Shown here: positions 33,907 through 43,372 of the stretch, one piece after another | Numbering within the stretch: the first letter of the stretch is position 1 | Layout of the letters: each line of letters opens with the position of its first letter | Source: Herbaspirillum sp. SJZ107 | GTDB taxonomy: Bacteria; Pseudomonadota; Gammaproteobacteria; Burkholderiales; Burkholderiaceae_D | Direction: 5' to 3' | Assembly (NCBI RefSeq): GCF_006715485.1 | Contig: NZ_VFNH01000005.1 | Span: 310,001-374,000, forward strand | Length of the DNA: 64,000 bases | Program-made: the position numbers and the translations under genes | The notes under the pieces: model-generated | The model's database searches: none | Seen by the model: only the letters and a program-made list of their open reading frames with translations | Told to the model about the DNA's origin: nothing

Positions 33907-36717
33907 ATGGAACTAGCCAAGTCTTTCGAGCCAGCCGACATCGAACAATTCTGGCGCAGCGAATGGGAACAGCGCGGCTACTTCGCCGCCACCATGGACG
34001 CCGGCAAGCCGTCGTTCAGCATCCAGCTGCCGCCCCCGAACGTGACGGGCACCCTGCACATGGGCCACGCCTTCAACCAGACCGTCATGGATGGCCTGAC
34101 CCGCTACTACCGCATGCGTGGCTTTAACACCGCCTGGATCCCGGGCACCGACCACGCCGGCATCGCGACCCAGATCGTGGTCGAGCGCCAGCTGGACGCC
34201 CAGAAGATCTCGCGCCACGACCTCGGCCGCGAAGCCTTCGTCGAGAAGGTCTGGGAGTGGAAGGAAAAGTCGGGCAGCACCATCACCGGCCAGATGCGCC
34301 GCCTGGGCGCGTCCGCCGACTGGAACCGCGAATACTTCACGATGGACGAGCCGCGCTCGAAAACCGTGGCCGAAGTCTTCGTGCGCCTGTACGAGCAGGG
34401 CCTGATCTACCGCGGCAAGCGCCTGGTCAACTGGGACCCGGTGCTGGGCACCGCGGTGTCGGACCTGGAAGTCGACTCGCAGGAAGAAGACGGCTCGATG
34501 TGGTACATCCAGTACCCCTTGGCCGACGGCAGCGGCCACCTGACGGTCGCCACCACCCGTCCGGAAACCATGCTGGGCGACGTCGCCGTCGCGGTCGACC
34601 CGACCGACGAGCGCTACACCGCCCTGGTCGGCAAGATGCTGAAGCTGCCGCTGGTCGGCCGCGAGATCCCGATCATCGCCGACGAGTATGTGGACAAGGC
34701 CTTCGGCACCGGCTGCGTGAAGATCACGCCGGCGCACGACTTCAACGACTACGCGGTCGGCCAGCGCCACAAGCTGCCGATGCTGTCGATCATGACGCTG
34801 GAAGCCAAGATCGTCGACGACGCGCCGGAAGCCTACCGCGGCCTGGACCGCTTTGCCGCGCGCAAGAAGATCGTCGCCGACCTCGAAGCGCAGGGCCTGC
34901 TGGAACAGGTCAAGCCGCACAAGCTGATGGTGCCGCGCGGCGACCGCACCGGCGTCGTCATCGAGCCGATGCTGACCGACCAGTGGTTCGTCGCCATGAG
35001 CAAGCCGGCGCCGGAAGGCACTTTCAATCCGGGCAAGTCGATCACCGAAGTCGCCCTCGAAAAAGTGGCGAACGGCGAGATCAAGTTCGTGCCCGAGAAC
35101 TGGTCCACCACCTACAACCAGTGGCTGGGCAATATCCAGGACTGGTGCATCTCGCGCCAGCTGTGGTGGGGCCACCGCATCCCGGCCTGGTATGCCGAAG
35201 ACGGCCAGATCGTGGTCGCCCGTTCGGAAGAAGAAGCGCAGGCCAAGGCCGAGGCCGCCGGCATCACCGGCGCGCTGCGCCGTGACGACGACGTGCTCGA
35301 CACCTGGTTCTCGTCGGCGCTGGTGCCCTTCTCGACCATGGGCTGGCCCGAAGAGACGCCGGACATGAAGATGTTCCTGCCGTCGTCGGTGCTGGTGACC
35401 GGCTTCGACATCATCTTCTTCTGGGTCGCGCGCATGGTCATGATGACCGCGCACTTCACCGGCAAGGTGCCGTTCGAGACCGTGTACGTGCACGGCCTGG
35501 TGCGCGACTCGTCGGGCCAGAAGATGTCGAAATCGAAGGGCAACACGCTCGACCCGATCGACCTGATCGACGGCATCGACGTCGAGTCGCTGGTGACCAA
35601 GCGCACCACCGGCCTGATGGACCCGCGCGCCGCCGAGAAGATCGCCAAGGCCACCCGCAAGGAATTCCCGGACGGGATCCCGGCCTTCGGCACCGACGCC
35701 GTGCGCTTCACGATGGCCAGCTACGCCTCGCTGGGCCGCAACATCAACTTCGACCTCGGCCGCGCCGAAGGCTACCGCAACTTCTGCAACAAGCTGTGGA
35801 ACGCCACCCGCTTCGTGCTGATGAACACCGAGGGCAAGGATTGCGGCAAGCCTGACCCGGCAGACCTGTCGCAGGCCGACCGCTGGATCATCTCGCTGAT
35901 GAACCGCGTCGAGCTCGACGTGGCGAAGGGTTTCGAAGACTACCGCTTCGACAACATCGCCAACGCGATCTACAAGTTCGTGTGGGACGAGTACTGCGAC
36001 TGGTACCTGGAACTGGCCAAGGTCCAGGTCCAGCAGGGCACCGAGGCGCAGCAGCGCGCCACCCGCCACACCCTGCTGCGCGTGCTGGAAGTGATCCTGC
36101 GCCTGGCGCACCCGATCATCCCGTTCGTGACCGAGCAGCTGTGGCATGCGGTGGCGCCGCTGGCCGGCAAAGGATCGGGCACAAGCAGCGACACCATCAT
36201 GCTGCAGCCCTACCCGATCGCCGACGAAGCGATGATCGACGAAGGTGCCGAAGCCTGGATGGACCAGTTCAAGAAGCTGACCGACGCCACCCGCAACCTG
36301 CGCGGCGAAATGAAGCTGTCGCCGTCGGTGCGCGTGCCGCTGATCGTGGAGCCGGGCTCCGACGCCGACCGCATCGCGGCGCAGGGTTTCGCACCCTACG
36401 TCCAGCTGCTGGGCAAGCTGTCGGAAGTGCAGATCGTGGACGCCCTGCCGGAATCGCCGGCAGCCGTGTCGATCGTCGGCACCACCAAGCTGATGCTGAA
36501 GGTCGAGATCGACGTCGCCGCCGAGCGCGAGCGCCTGTCCAAGGAAATCGCGCGCGTCGAAGGCGAGATCGCCAAGGCCAACGGCAAGCTGTCCAGCGAA
36601 AGCTTCGTGGCGCGCGCCCCGGCCGCCGTCGTGGCCCAGGAACGCGAGCGCGTGGCCAACTTCAGCGCCACGCTGGACAAGATGCGCGAGCAGCTGGCCA
36701 AGCTGCCGCCGGCCTGA
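33907..36717 (+). CDS. valS: Valyl-tRNA synthetase
   Basis: Class I aminoacyl-tRNA synthetase charging tRNA-Val. The 936-residue protein has the HIGH-type motif HMGH (51-54), the CP1 editing domain (about 190-330, including TTRPETMLGDVAVAV), and KMSKS at about 539-543 (GQKMSKSKGNTLDP). It also has a class-typical anticodon-binding domain and a C-terminal coiled coil (VDVAAERERLSKEIARVEGE-like). Length is normal for ValS. It is a single transcription unit followed by two hairpins, the second a convincing terminator. Confidence 0.98.
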   Translation: MELAKSFEPADIEQFWRSEWEQRGYFAATMDAGKPSFSIQLPPPNVTGTLHMGHAFNQTVMDGLTRYYRMRGFNTAWIPGTDHAGIATQIVVERQLDAQKISRHDLGREAFVEKVWEWKEKSGSTITGQMRRLGASADWNREYFTMDEPRSKTVAEVFVRLYEQGLIYRGKRLVNWDPVLGTAVSDLEVDSQEEDGSMWYIQYPLADGSGHLTVATTRPETMLGDVAVAVDPTDERYTALVGKMLKLPLVGREIPIIADEYVDKAFGTGCVKITPAHDFNDYAVGQRHKLPMLSIMTLEAKIVDDAPEAYRGLDRFAARKKIVADLEAQGLLEQVKPHKLMVPRGDRTGVVIEPMLTDQWFVAMSKPAPEGTFNPGKSITEVALEKVANGEIKFVPENWSTTYNQWLGNIQDWCISRQLWWGHRIPAWYAEDGQIVVARSEEEAQAKAEAAGITGALRRDDDVLDTWFSSALVPFSTMGWPEETPDMKMFLPSSVLVTGFDIIFFWVARMVMMTAHFTGKVPFETVYVHGLVRDSSGQKMSKSKGNTLDPIDLIDGIDVESLVTKRTTGLMDPRAAEKIAKATRKEFPDGIPAFGTDAVRFTMASYASLGRNINFDLGRAEGYRNFCNKLWNATRFVLMNTEGKDCGKPDPADLSQADRWIISLMNRVELDVAKGFEDYRFDNIANAIYKFVWDEYCDWYLELAKVQVQQGTEAQQRATRHTLLRVLEVILRLAHPIIPFVTEQLWHAVAPLAGKGSGTSSDTIMLQPYPIADEAMIDEGAEAWMDQFKKLTDATRNLRGEMKLSPSVRVPLIVEPGSDADRIAAQGFAPYVQLLGKLSEVQIVDALPESPAAVSIVGTTKLMLKVEIDVAAERERLSKEIARVEGEIAKANGKLSSESFVARAPAAVVAQERERVANFSATLDKMREQLAKLPPA

Positions 36718-36753
36718 GTGGCTATCGCCGACAGTCGCATCCGGTAATTCCCC

Positions 36754-36773
36754 GGGGCCTGGTTCCAGGCCCC
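36754..36773 (+). terminator. GC-rich hairpin after valS
   Basis: GGGGCCTGG (36754-36762) pairs perfectly with CCAGGCCCC (36765-36773) across a 2-nt loop. It has no U-tract and directly precedes a second, terminator-like hairpin. Confidence 0.5.
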
Positions 36774-36779
36774 GTCATG

Positions 36780-36812
36780 GGCCCACATGCCGCTGCATGT
36801 GGGCCTTTCTCT
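36780..36812 (+). terminator. Intrinsic terminator after valS
   Basis: GGCCCACATGC (36780-36790) pairs with GCATGTGGGCC (36795-36805) around CGCT, followed by TTTCTCTTT. Confidence 0.8.
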
Positions 36813-36948
36813 TTGTCTCGTTCAATTTGCAACACTGCGCCGGTGCTTGCTCTCCCGATCTTGTTTTAGGCCTACAATAAATCACACAGCGGTTCGTCAT
36901 TTCGCTCTGCGAAACATGTAGCGCACAACAACGATCATGGAGACCCGA

Positions 36949-38442
36949 ATGAACAAGCAGCCCCGCACTGTCATCCCCTGCATCCTCCCCTTGTTCGCCG
37001 CGCTGGCCCTCAGCGCCTGCGGCAGCGACGACAACCCGGTCGTGTCGGTGCCGCCTTCGCCGGCGCCGGTACAGCAGGTACCAATACAGCCGGAACCGGC
37101 ACGGCCGCAGGATGCGCGCATCTACACCGTGAACGAAGCCAGCCTCCCCCTCGCCGCCCTGAGCGGCGCGCCCGACGCCGACCGCTGGTGGGGCGTGCTG
37201 AACAACGCCGGCTACCAGATCGAGGTGCCGAAAAACTGGAACGGCATGCTCGTCATGTATGCCCACGGCTACGCCGGTACCGGGGCGGCGCTGTCGGTAT
37301 CGCCGCCGGCCATCCGCCGCCACCTGCTCGAGCAGGGCTATGCCTGGGCCGCGTCGAGCTACAGCCGCAATTACTACGACGTGCGCGCCGGCGTCGAGGA
37401 CACCAATGCGCTGGCGCTGGCCTTCCGCGACATCGCCGGCAAGAACGGCCGCACGCTGGCGGCGCCGAGCAAGACCTACATCATCGGCATATCGATGGGC
37501 GGCCACGTCACGGCGGCCGCCGTGGACGAGGAAAACATCGCCGCCGCCAACAACAAGATCCGCTACAACGGCGCCGTCCCGATGTGCGGCGTACTGGGCG
37601 ACACCGAGCTGTACGACTACTTCGCCGCCTACCAGACCGCGGCGATGCAGGAAGCCGGCATGCCGGCCACCAGCTGGCCGGCCCAGGACTGGGCCACGAT
37701 CGGCCCGCAGGTACAGGCGAAGATGTTCTCCAGCTTCCCGGGCGGCAGCACGCCGACCGCGCCGGCGGTGCCGACCGAACAGGGCATGCGCCTGAAGCAG
37801 ATCGTCGCCAACCTCAGCGGCGGCCCGCGTCCGCTGTTCGATTACGCCTACGCCAGCCCGCTGCAGGCGACCGTGTGGGGCACCTTCGGCCGCGACGGCA
37901 AGATGCTGGGCATCCTGAACGAGGACGTCATCACCACCAGGGACATCGTGTTCCAGCTCGACGCCGACCCGGCCCTGAGCACCGAAGAACAGGCCTACAA
38001 CGCAGCGATCTACCGCGTCCAGGCCACGCCGGACGCCAACCGCCTGCGCCGCGATGGCCTGCGCTGGGTGCCCAAGACCAATGCCCAGATCAAGGTGCCG
38101 GTGGTGACGATCCACACCCTGGGCGACCTGTACGTACCGTTCAAGATGGAGCAGATCTACAAGCGCCGCGCCGACGCGCTCGGCACGTCTGGCATGCTGG
38201 TGCAGCGCGCGATCCGCGGCATCAGCCACTGTGACTTCACCATCGCCGAGCAGGCGGCCGCCTTCGACGCGATGATCAAGTGGGAACAGCAGGGCGTGAA
38301 GCCGGCCGGCGACGACGTCCTGACACCGTCCGTGGTGGCCGATCCGCAGTACGGCTGCAAGTTCACCGACAACACCCGCTCCCAGGACGACAGTGCCGCG
38401 GTGATCGCGACCCGGGGCACGCTGCCGCAATGCACGCGCTGA
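36949..38442 (+). CDS. Lipoprotein alpha/beta hydrolase
   Basis: Predicted outer- or inner-membrane lipoprotein of 497 residues. The signal peptide ends in the lipobox LSAC (Cys near residue 24), followed by a flexible Pro-rich linker. The hydrolase domain begins near residue 65, has an oxyanion-type MYAHGYAGTG and the nucleophile elbow GISMGGH with serine as nucleophile. A late ISHCDF probably supplies the catalytic His. ATG 36949 follows GGAGACCCGA. The substrate is unknown; it may be an ester or small amide. It is a stand-alone gene. Confidence 0.75.
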   Translation: MNKQPRTVIPCILPLFAALALSACGSDDNPVVSVPPSPAPVQQVPIQPEPARPQDARIYTVNEASLPLAALSGAPDADRWWGVLNNAGYQIEVPKNWNGMLVMYAHGYAGTGAALSVSPPAIRRHLLEQGYAWAASSYSRNYYDVRAGVEDTNALALAFRDIAGKNGRTLAAPSKTYIIGISMGGHVTAAAVDEENIAAANNKIRYNGAVPMCGVLGDTELYDYFAAYQTAAMQEAGMPATSWPAQDWATIGPQVQAKMFSSFPGGSTPTAPAVPTEQGMRLKQIVANLSGGPRPLFDYAYASPLQATVWGTFGRDGKMLGILNEDVITTRDIVFQLDADPALSTEEQAYNAAIYRVQATPDANRLRRDGLRWVPKTNAQIKVPVVTIHTLGDLYVPFKMEQIYKRRADALGTSGMLVQRAIRGISHCDFTIAEQAAAFDAMIKWEQQGVKPAGDDVLTPSVVADPQYGCKFTDNTRSQDDSAAVIATRGTLPQCTR

Positions 38443-38469
38443 CGCGGCGGGCGCCGTGAACCGGGATGG

Positions 38470-39183
38470 CTAGGCGCCCCTGGCCTGCGCCGGCCCGGCC
38501 AGCGGCGCCTCCAGCATGACCAGGCCGGCCAGGATCGCCACCGGCACCGCCAGCGCGGCAAAGCCGAACCAGCGGAAACCGAAGGCAGCGGCGACACAGC
38601 CCACCGCGAACGCCAGCAGGGGCCAGAGAAACTTGGCGAAGCGGCTGCGCAGGCCGGGGTCGTCGGCGCCGCGCAGCACGTCGACCGTGTCGATCACGAT
38701 CTGGGTCACGTTCCCGGTCATGATCGAGGTCGGCGCCAGGTGCCCGAGGCAGAGGCGGCTGGTGGCGCTGTGCGCGCCCATCGCCGCCGTCCCCAGCAGG
38801 CCGGCCGTCATGGCCAGCGCTCCGGCCTCGCTCCCGATCGGCGCAGCGGCGATACCGAAGCCCATGAAGCCGGCCAGCAGCACCAGCTCGAGCAGGTAAG
38901 CCAGCCGCAGCACGGCGCCGCCGCGCTTCTCGGCCACCACCGCCAGGATGCGCGCCGCCGCCACGCCGCCGACAAAGGCCGGAAAGGCGAGAAGTTTCAG
39001 CAGGACCGAACTGTGGTCCGGATCGGCCAGCGCGGCGCCGATCAGGATGAAGTTGCCGGTGACGTGGGCGGTGAACAGGCCGAACAGCGCCAGAAAAGCC
39101 AGCGCATCGACGTAACCCGCCAGGAAGGCCAGTGCGGCGCCCAGGGTGCGGCTATCCATGCGGCCAGAGTTGGACCCGTTCAT
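38470..39183 (-). CDS. YoaK/DUF1275-family membrane protein
   Basis: Polytopic membrane protein of 237 residues with about six helices. The family signatures are AGYVDALAFLALFGLFTAHV and TGNFILIG near the N-terminus, and TSIMTGNVTQIVID near residue 155. ATG 39183 follows a strong GAGGAGAA. The function of DUF1275 proteins is not established; the family is sometimes suspected of transport. Monocistronic, converging on the hydrolase gene. Confidence 0.88.
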   Translation of the reverse strand: MNGSNSGRMDSRTLGAALAFLAGYVDALAFLALFGLFTAHVTGNFILIGAALADPDHSSVLLKLLAFPAFVGGVAAARILAVVAEKRGGAVLRLAYLLELVLLAGFMGFGIAAAPIGSEAGALAMTAGLLGTAAMGAHSATSRLCLGHLAPTSIMTGNVTQIVIDTVDVLRGADDPGLRSRFAKFLWPLLAFAVGCVAAAFGFRWFGFAALAVPVAILAGLVMLEAPLAGPAQARGA

Positions 39184-39348
39184 CGCGTTCTCCTCGATAT
39201 GCCTGTGTTCATGCTAGTCCGATCCGCCCCGCCGTGCACAGCCCATTTGCCCCCTGCCGCCCCCCATTGACGTCGCTTATTGGCAACATGTTTCCGAACA
39301 GTCATTCAGTTTGCTACACTGACTCAACAACTTCCATCGGAGACTGCC

Positions 39349-39795
39349 ATGCGCCCCCTGCTCACCCTGTCCCTGCTTGCCGCCATCGCCGCCACCCCGC
39401 TCGCCATGGCGCAGGACGGCTCGCCGGTCGGCTTGTGGAAGACCATCGACGATGCCTCCGGCAAGCCGACCGCCCTGATCCGCATCACCGAGCAGCAGGG
39501 CGAACTGCAGGGCAAGATCGAAAAACTGTTCCGCGCGCCGAACGAAGACCAGAACCCGAAATGCGTGCAATGCACCGACGCGCGCAAGGACCAGCCGATC
39601 GTCGGCATGACCATCGTGTCCGGCCTGAAGAAGACCGGCGACGAATACACCGGCGGCGAGATTCTCGATCCGAAGAACGGCAAGGTCTACAAGAGCAAGC
39701 TGACCGTGCGCGAAGGCGGCAAGAAAGTCGAGGTGCGCGGCTTCGTCGGCATGCCGATGTTCGGCCGTTCGCAGGTGTGGTTGCGCCAGGAATAA
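39349..39795 (+). CDS. DUF2147 exported protein
   Basis: Periplasmic protein of 148 residues. The signal peptide (about 1-22, TPLAMAQ) precedes the DUF2147 core: SPVGLWKTIDDASGKPTALI, CVQCTDARKDQPIVGM and GGEILDPKNGKVYKSKL. The pattern suggests a lipocalin-like small barrel. ATG 39349 follows CGGAGACTGCC. Function is unknown, with no informative partner; it lies 12 bp before the DUF4349 lipoprotein gene. Confidence 0.88.
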   Translation: MRPLLTLSLLAAIAATPLAMAQDGSPVGLWKTIDDASGKPTALIRITEQQGELQGKIEKLFRAPNEDQNPKCVQCTDARKDQPIVGMTIVSGLKKTGDEYTGGEILDPKNGKVYKSKLTVREGGKKVEVRGFVGMPMFGRSQVWLRQE

Positions 39796-39807
39796 GCTGA
39801 GCGGCAC

Positions 39808-40626
39808 ATGCGGTCAAGCATGCATCCCCGGCCATCGTCCATCGCCTGCGCCGGCCTGCTGGTGCTGCCGATGCTGCTGGCCGGCTGCTCGGCGCGGCAT
39901 GGCGCGGACCAGGGCAACGCGCAAGTCGCGCAACGGGCGGCCGGGCCGGCACGCCAGCTCGCCTATGAGCACGAGGTCGACATCGATACCGCGCCGGAAC
40001 GGGTGGCCACCACCCAGGCGGCCGGCTTGCGCGCCTGCCGCGACGCCACGGCGGCCGCATGCACCCTGCTCGCGTCGAGCATCGAGGGCGAGCCCAACGC
40101 CGCGGCCACGCTGAAATTCCGCGCCCGGCCAGACGTCATCCCGAAACTGGTGGCGGCAATGGGACAACACGCCGAGCTGGCCCGCCAGGCCACACGCGCC
40201 GAAGACCTGTCCGCCCCGATCGTGGACGCGGCCCGCCAGGTGGCCATGCTGGACGACTACCGCACCCGCCTCGAAGCCCTGCGCACCCGGGCGGGCAACG
40301 ACATCGAGGCGCTGATCAAGGTGAACCACGAGCTGGCCGAGGTGCAGGCCAACTACGAAGCCGCGGCCGGCAAGCGCGCCCTGCTCGCCCAGCGCGTCGA
40401 AACAGAGATTCTCGACGTGTCGATCCGCTCCGAGCGGCACCGCTCGTTCTGGACGCCGATCGGGCGCGCGCTGCGGGAATTCGGTGGGCACCTGGCGGAG
40501 GGGATCTCGACGGCCATTACCGGGCTGGCTTACTTGATTCCGTGGCTGTTGCTGATGTCGGTGCTGGGCTGGGGCGGGCGCCGGTTGTGGCGCCGGCGCC
40601 GGGGTGGGAAGATTTCTGCTGGCTAG
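39808..40626 (+). CDS. DUF4349 membrane-anchored lipoprotein
   Basis: A 272-residue protein with a lipobox LLAGC (Cys near 27) and the DUF4349 core (RQLAYEHEVDIDTAPERVAT, then a coiled-coil region ALIKVNHELAEVQANYEAAA). One C-terminal transmembrane helix (AYLIPWLLLMSVLGWGG) is followed by a basic tail. The arrangement spans periplasm and inner membrane, as in this family. The stop codon TAG shares the CTAG palindrome with the stop of the convergent immunity-like gene. Function unknown. Confidence 0.8.
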   Translation: MRSSMHPRPSSIACAGLLVLPMLLAGCSARHGADQGNAQVAQRAAGPARQLAYEHEVDIDTAPERVATTQAAGLRACRDATAAACTLLASSIEGEPNAAATLKFRARPDVIPKLVAAMGQHAELARQATRAEDLSAPIVDAARQVAMLDDYRTRLEALRTRAGNDIEALIKVNHELAEVQANYEAAAGKRALLAQRVETEILDVSIRSERHRSFWTPIGRALREFGGHLAEGISTAITGLAYLIPWLLLMSVLGWGGRRLWRRRRGGKISAG

Positions 40627-41741
40627 GTCTGGCTGGCATCCCATTGCCAGAACGTTTGACCATATTCGGTATCGAAGGTCGGTGCGAGCTCGTCCTTGGC
40701 AAAGTATCGACGCGAACCCGGCCGAGACGGCGAGAAATAAAATCCCGGCTCTATACACCGCGTTCCACCGATGATGCGCGGCCCTGATTTGACCGTTTCC
40801 ACCGCATTGAGATCGGCCAGCCTGTCGAATTCGCCTTCAATGCATTCAACCAGGTACCACTCCGAATCCTGCTTAGTGAATGCTCTTCTTGCGACAGCTG
40901 ACGGTGCGAGATTGGGATGCGGCCCATCTTTCCAGATGACGTCGTCGTGAAAGAGTTTAGCGTAAGGAGGCGATGTCGTGAACTTGAACATCTTCTCGTC
41001 GCTGAACCAGAGATCCTGGCGGCCTACTGCGGCGAAGGCTGCCAGCCCCAGTTCGTTGAAGGTGGTCGCCTGGCGCAGCTCGCGTCCGTGTTTGCCGGAC
41101 CAAACGAACTGCAGAGCGGCATGAGGATCGTCTTTCGCTATATAGATACCGGTTTGTTTAGGAATGACGCCAGTCGGGTAAGCAATATCGGTAAGGATGC
41201 GGAACCTGGGTATCCGGTCAAAGCGGCAAGCAAATTCAGGATAATGACACGCAAAATAAAAGTCGTTCCACGCTTTCGACATCCGGTCAGCCATCGTGTG
41301 ATTAATCGGCGATGCCCAATCACTGATTTTCTGCCTTTCTTCATCAAAGGCGTCTTCCTCGTCCGGCGTCATCCATCCCAGGGAAAACTGATCCATGCCG
41401 CGAAAAGATTCGTTGACCGGCGCCATGGCATATTTTCCAAGCGGCCGTTCGGCTATTTGCCTGGCAAGTAAATCCTGCAGGCCCTTCAGGTAAGGCCATC
41501 CATTGTTGGACCAATTTTGTGAGGTGTCGCGGGTCCCCCAGCGCACGTCAACCAGCACGGCATCGCGACCCTGCGATTTCGCTTGGTCCAAAACTGGATC
41601 AATGTTCCCGTCGATCAAACGGGTCACAAGCGTATGCAAGCTGATCAGGTATTCCAGCGACGAGAAATAGGTGAGCATTGCTGCCTGCTTTTGTTGCCAA
41701 GGGCTGAGTGCAAGCTTGCTGTTGATGCCATCAGAATCCAT
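40623..41741 (-). CDS. Imm71/Imm72-like immunity protein of the VgrG-linked effector
   Basis: A 372-residue cytosolic protein without signal peptide or helices. The N-terminal half (LSPWQQKQAAMLTYFSSLEY) resembles Imm71, and the C-terminal half (GGTRCIEPGFYFSPSRPGSR, then FDTEYGQTFWQWD) resembles Imm72. These families are found next to type VI polymorphic toxins; I recognise the ending from memory, so the match needs an HMM check. It starts 5 nt after the effector stop and is the last gene of the VgrG cluster. Its expected role is to neutralise the adjacent effector in the producer cell. Base composition is lower in GC than VgrG, which fits a mobile toxin cassette. Confidence 0.65.
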   Translation of the reverse strand: MDSDGINSKLALSPWQQKQAAMLTYFSSLEYLISLHTLVTRLIDGNIDPVLDQAKSQGRDAVLVDVRWGTRDTSQNWSNNGWPYLKGLQDLLARQIAERPLGKYAMAPVNESFRGMDQFSLGWMTPDEEDAFDEERQKISDWASPINHTMADRMSKAWNDFYFACHYPEFACRFDRIPRFRILTDIAYPTGVIPKQTGIYIAKDDPHAALQFVWSGKHGRELRQATTFNELGLAAFAAVGRQDLWFSDEKMFKFTTSPPYAKLFHDDVIWKDGPHPNLAPSAVARRAFTKQDSEWYLVECIEGEFDRLADLNAVETVKSGPRIIGGTRCIEPGFYFSPSRPGSRRYFAKDELAPTFDTEYGQTFWQWDASQT

Positions 41742-41746
41742 GTGAT

Positions 41747-43363
41747 TTACCTATTGACTGTGGTGAGTTGACCCGGAAGTTCGGGTAATCCAATTTTTGC
41801 CGCTCGAAGCACGCCATCGAACTCGGTATATCCCCATCCGGTTTCGAACGGACCACTGATATTCGGGTGATTGATTTTTTGACGCAAGCACAGATGAGAA
41901 TCGTCGAATGCTTTCCTTTGTGCGGCTGTCATGTCCCGCTTGAGAGCATTCACCTGATCTTGCGTCATTGGTTTTACCTGTGACAGCGGCTTTCCAGACA
42001 TGTTTTTGTAGTACAGAACCGTATCGTTACGCACATCGGTGCGCTCGATATTGAAGACGATCTGTTCCTCTCCTCCTCGCAAGAAATGATCGGGCAGACT
42101 GGCCTTCCTCTGGCTTGCTGCCTTTCCGCGCCACACATTCAGTGTTTCGCCGGCCTTGATGTCATAGATGACGAACTGCCCGTCCGGGTTCCAATCCGGC
42201 CACACCGCCAAATGTTCGCGCCATGCGGCCTTCGGGTCCGGGGCACTCTGCAGCTTTTTAAAAATGGCTTCCGTGACCCAGCAATCGCTCATGGCACGGC
42301 TGGATGGGCCGATCACCCGGTACAGGCGAGCAGGCCCCCGGATCACATGTTGTGCCAGCGTATGGAAGGACTCGATACTTTGGTCGGAAAGATTAGGAAA
42401 GCGGTCTTTTTCAGGTATCAGTCGACCATTGGCATCAGTATTGGCACTGGCATTTCTAACCATAGTGCGGCGATCTTTAGCCACCAAACTCTCAAAGAGT
42501 TCCTCGCCGTCTTTGCTCAGCCATTTAGGCGGATACTTTCTCATCAGGGCCACTGCAGACGCCTCAGGCAAGTTGCCACGAAAGTGAATGTTCGCGACGT
42601 CGACAATTCCTCTTTGTTTGGCCAGCGCCTCCTTTTCCAGCCGCAGCACGATACTATCCAGCAAATCCTGAACCGGCCTGATCGCGCCTGCGAAGTGCTC
42701 ATTCGCCATCATGCGGATACGCCTGACATCTTCCAGCGTGGCGGTCGCCTTCTTGCCGACCACAGGTATGATCTCGACCTTGCCCACCAGCCCCTCGATG
42801 ACACCGATTCCCCGGTCGAACGCACGCATGAGCTCCCCGACATTCACCTTGGCGCGCACGGCCCGGATTTCGGTCGCCAACCATTTGAAGATCTCGTCAA
42901 TCTTGCTCACACTGATATAGCGCTGCACGTCCCTGCGCCGCAAAAAGGTAATTACCCATGTCATCCCCGCATCGACGGCTTTGGCCGCAGCCGTGCCGCC
43001 ATGGTGCCGAATGAAGGCAAAGAAAATCTTGAGTACACCTTTGACCAGTGAACCCAGGGTTGGGAACAGGCCAATCAGGGTGAGCACGAGCGCGACCCAA
43101 TTCCACATGTCGCGTGCGTCGCGCGACAGCTTCCTGACATTGGCAACCAGGTCGCGCATGTCGCACAACTGGTCCACCAGAGGAATCATCGATACGGCGG
43201 TATCGAAGAGAATCTGCGCCGTCGAGCGCTCGTCGTTGAAGTCGCCTTCGATCGCTTCCCACAGCCACACGAAAGGATTGGTACTCGGTTCCTTGGCCTT
43301 GCTGGTGTCGTTCGTCGCCCAGGCCAGGGCGTCGCGCATCGGTGTCGTCGCTACGTCGCTCAT
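41747..43363 (-). CDS. Putative type VI secretion effector (toxin-like C-terminal domain)
   Basis: A 538-residue protein in the classic cargo position: 9 bp after vgrG and 5 nt before an immunity-like gene. The first 130 residues contain a hydrophobic hairpin (WNWVALVLTLIGLFPTLGSL) similar to membrane-translocation regions of T6SS toxins. A helical middle region follows (about 140-300). The C-terminus has a strand-rich module from about residue 330: RGPARLYRVIGPSSRAMSD, then WPDWNPDGQFVIYDIKAGET and LRGGEEQIVFNIER. The LYR...S...GGEEQ spacing is reminiscent of ADP-ribosyltransferases, but this is only a shape argument. The activity is otherwise unassigned. No PAAR domain is visible. Confidence 0.6.
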   Translation of the reverse strand: MSDVATTPMRDALAWATNDTSKAKEPSTNPFVWLWEAIEGDFNDERSTAQILFDTAVSMIPLVDQLCDMRDLVANVRKLSRDARDMWNWVALVLTLIGLFPTLGSLVKGVLKIFFAFIRHHGGTAAAKAVDAGMTWVITFLRRRDVQRYISVSKIDEIFKWLATEIRAVRAKVNVGELMRAFDRGIGVIEGLVGKVEIIPVVGKKATATLEDVRRIRMMANEHFAGAIRPVQDLLDSIVLRLEKEALAKQRGIVDVANIHFRGNLPEASAVALMRKYPPKWLSKDGEELFESLVAKDRRTMVRNASANTDANGRLIPEKDRFPNLSDQSIESFHTLAQHVIRGPARLYRVIGPSSRAMSDCWVTEAIFKKLQSAPDPKAAWREHLAVWPDWNPDGQFVIYDIKAGETLNVWRGKAASQRKASLPDHFLRGGEEQIVFNIERTDVRNDTVLYYKNMSGKPLSQVKPMTQDQVNALKRDMTAAQRKAFDDSHLCLRQKINHPNISGPFETGWGYTEFDGVLRAAKIGLPELPGQLTTVNR

Positions 43364-43372
43364 GCCGGCCCC

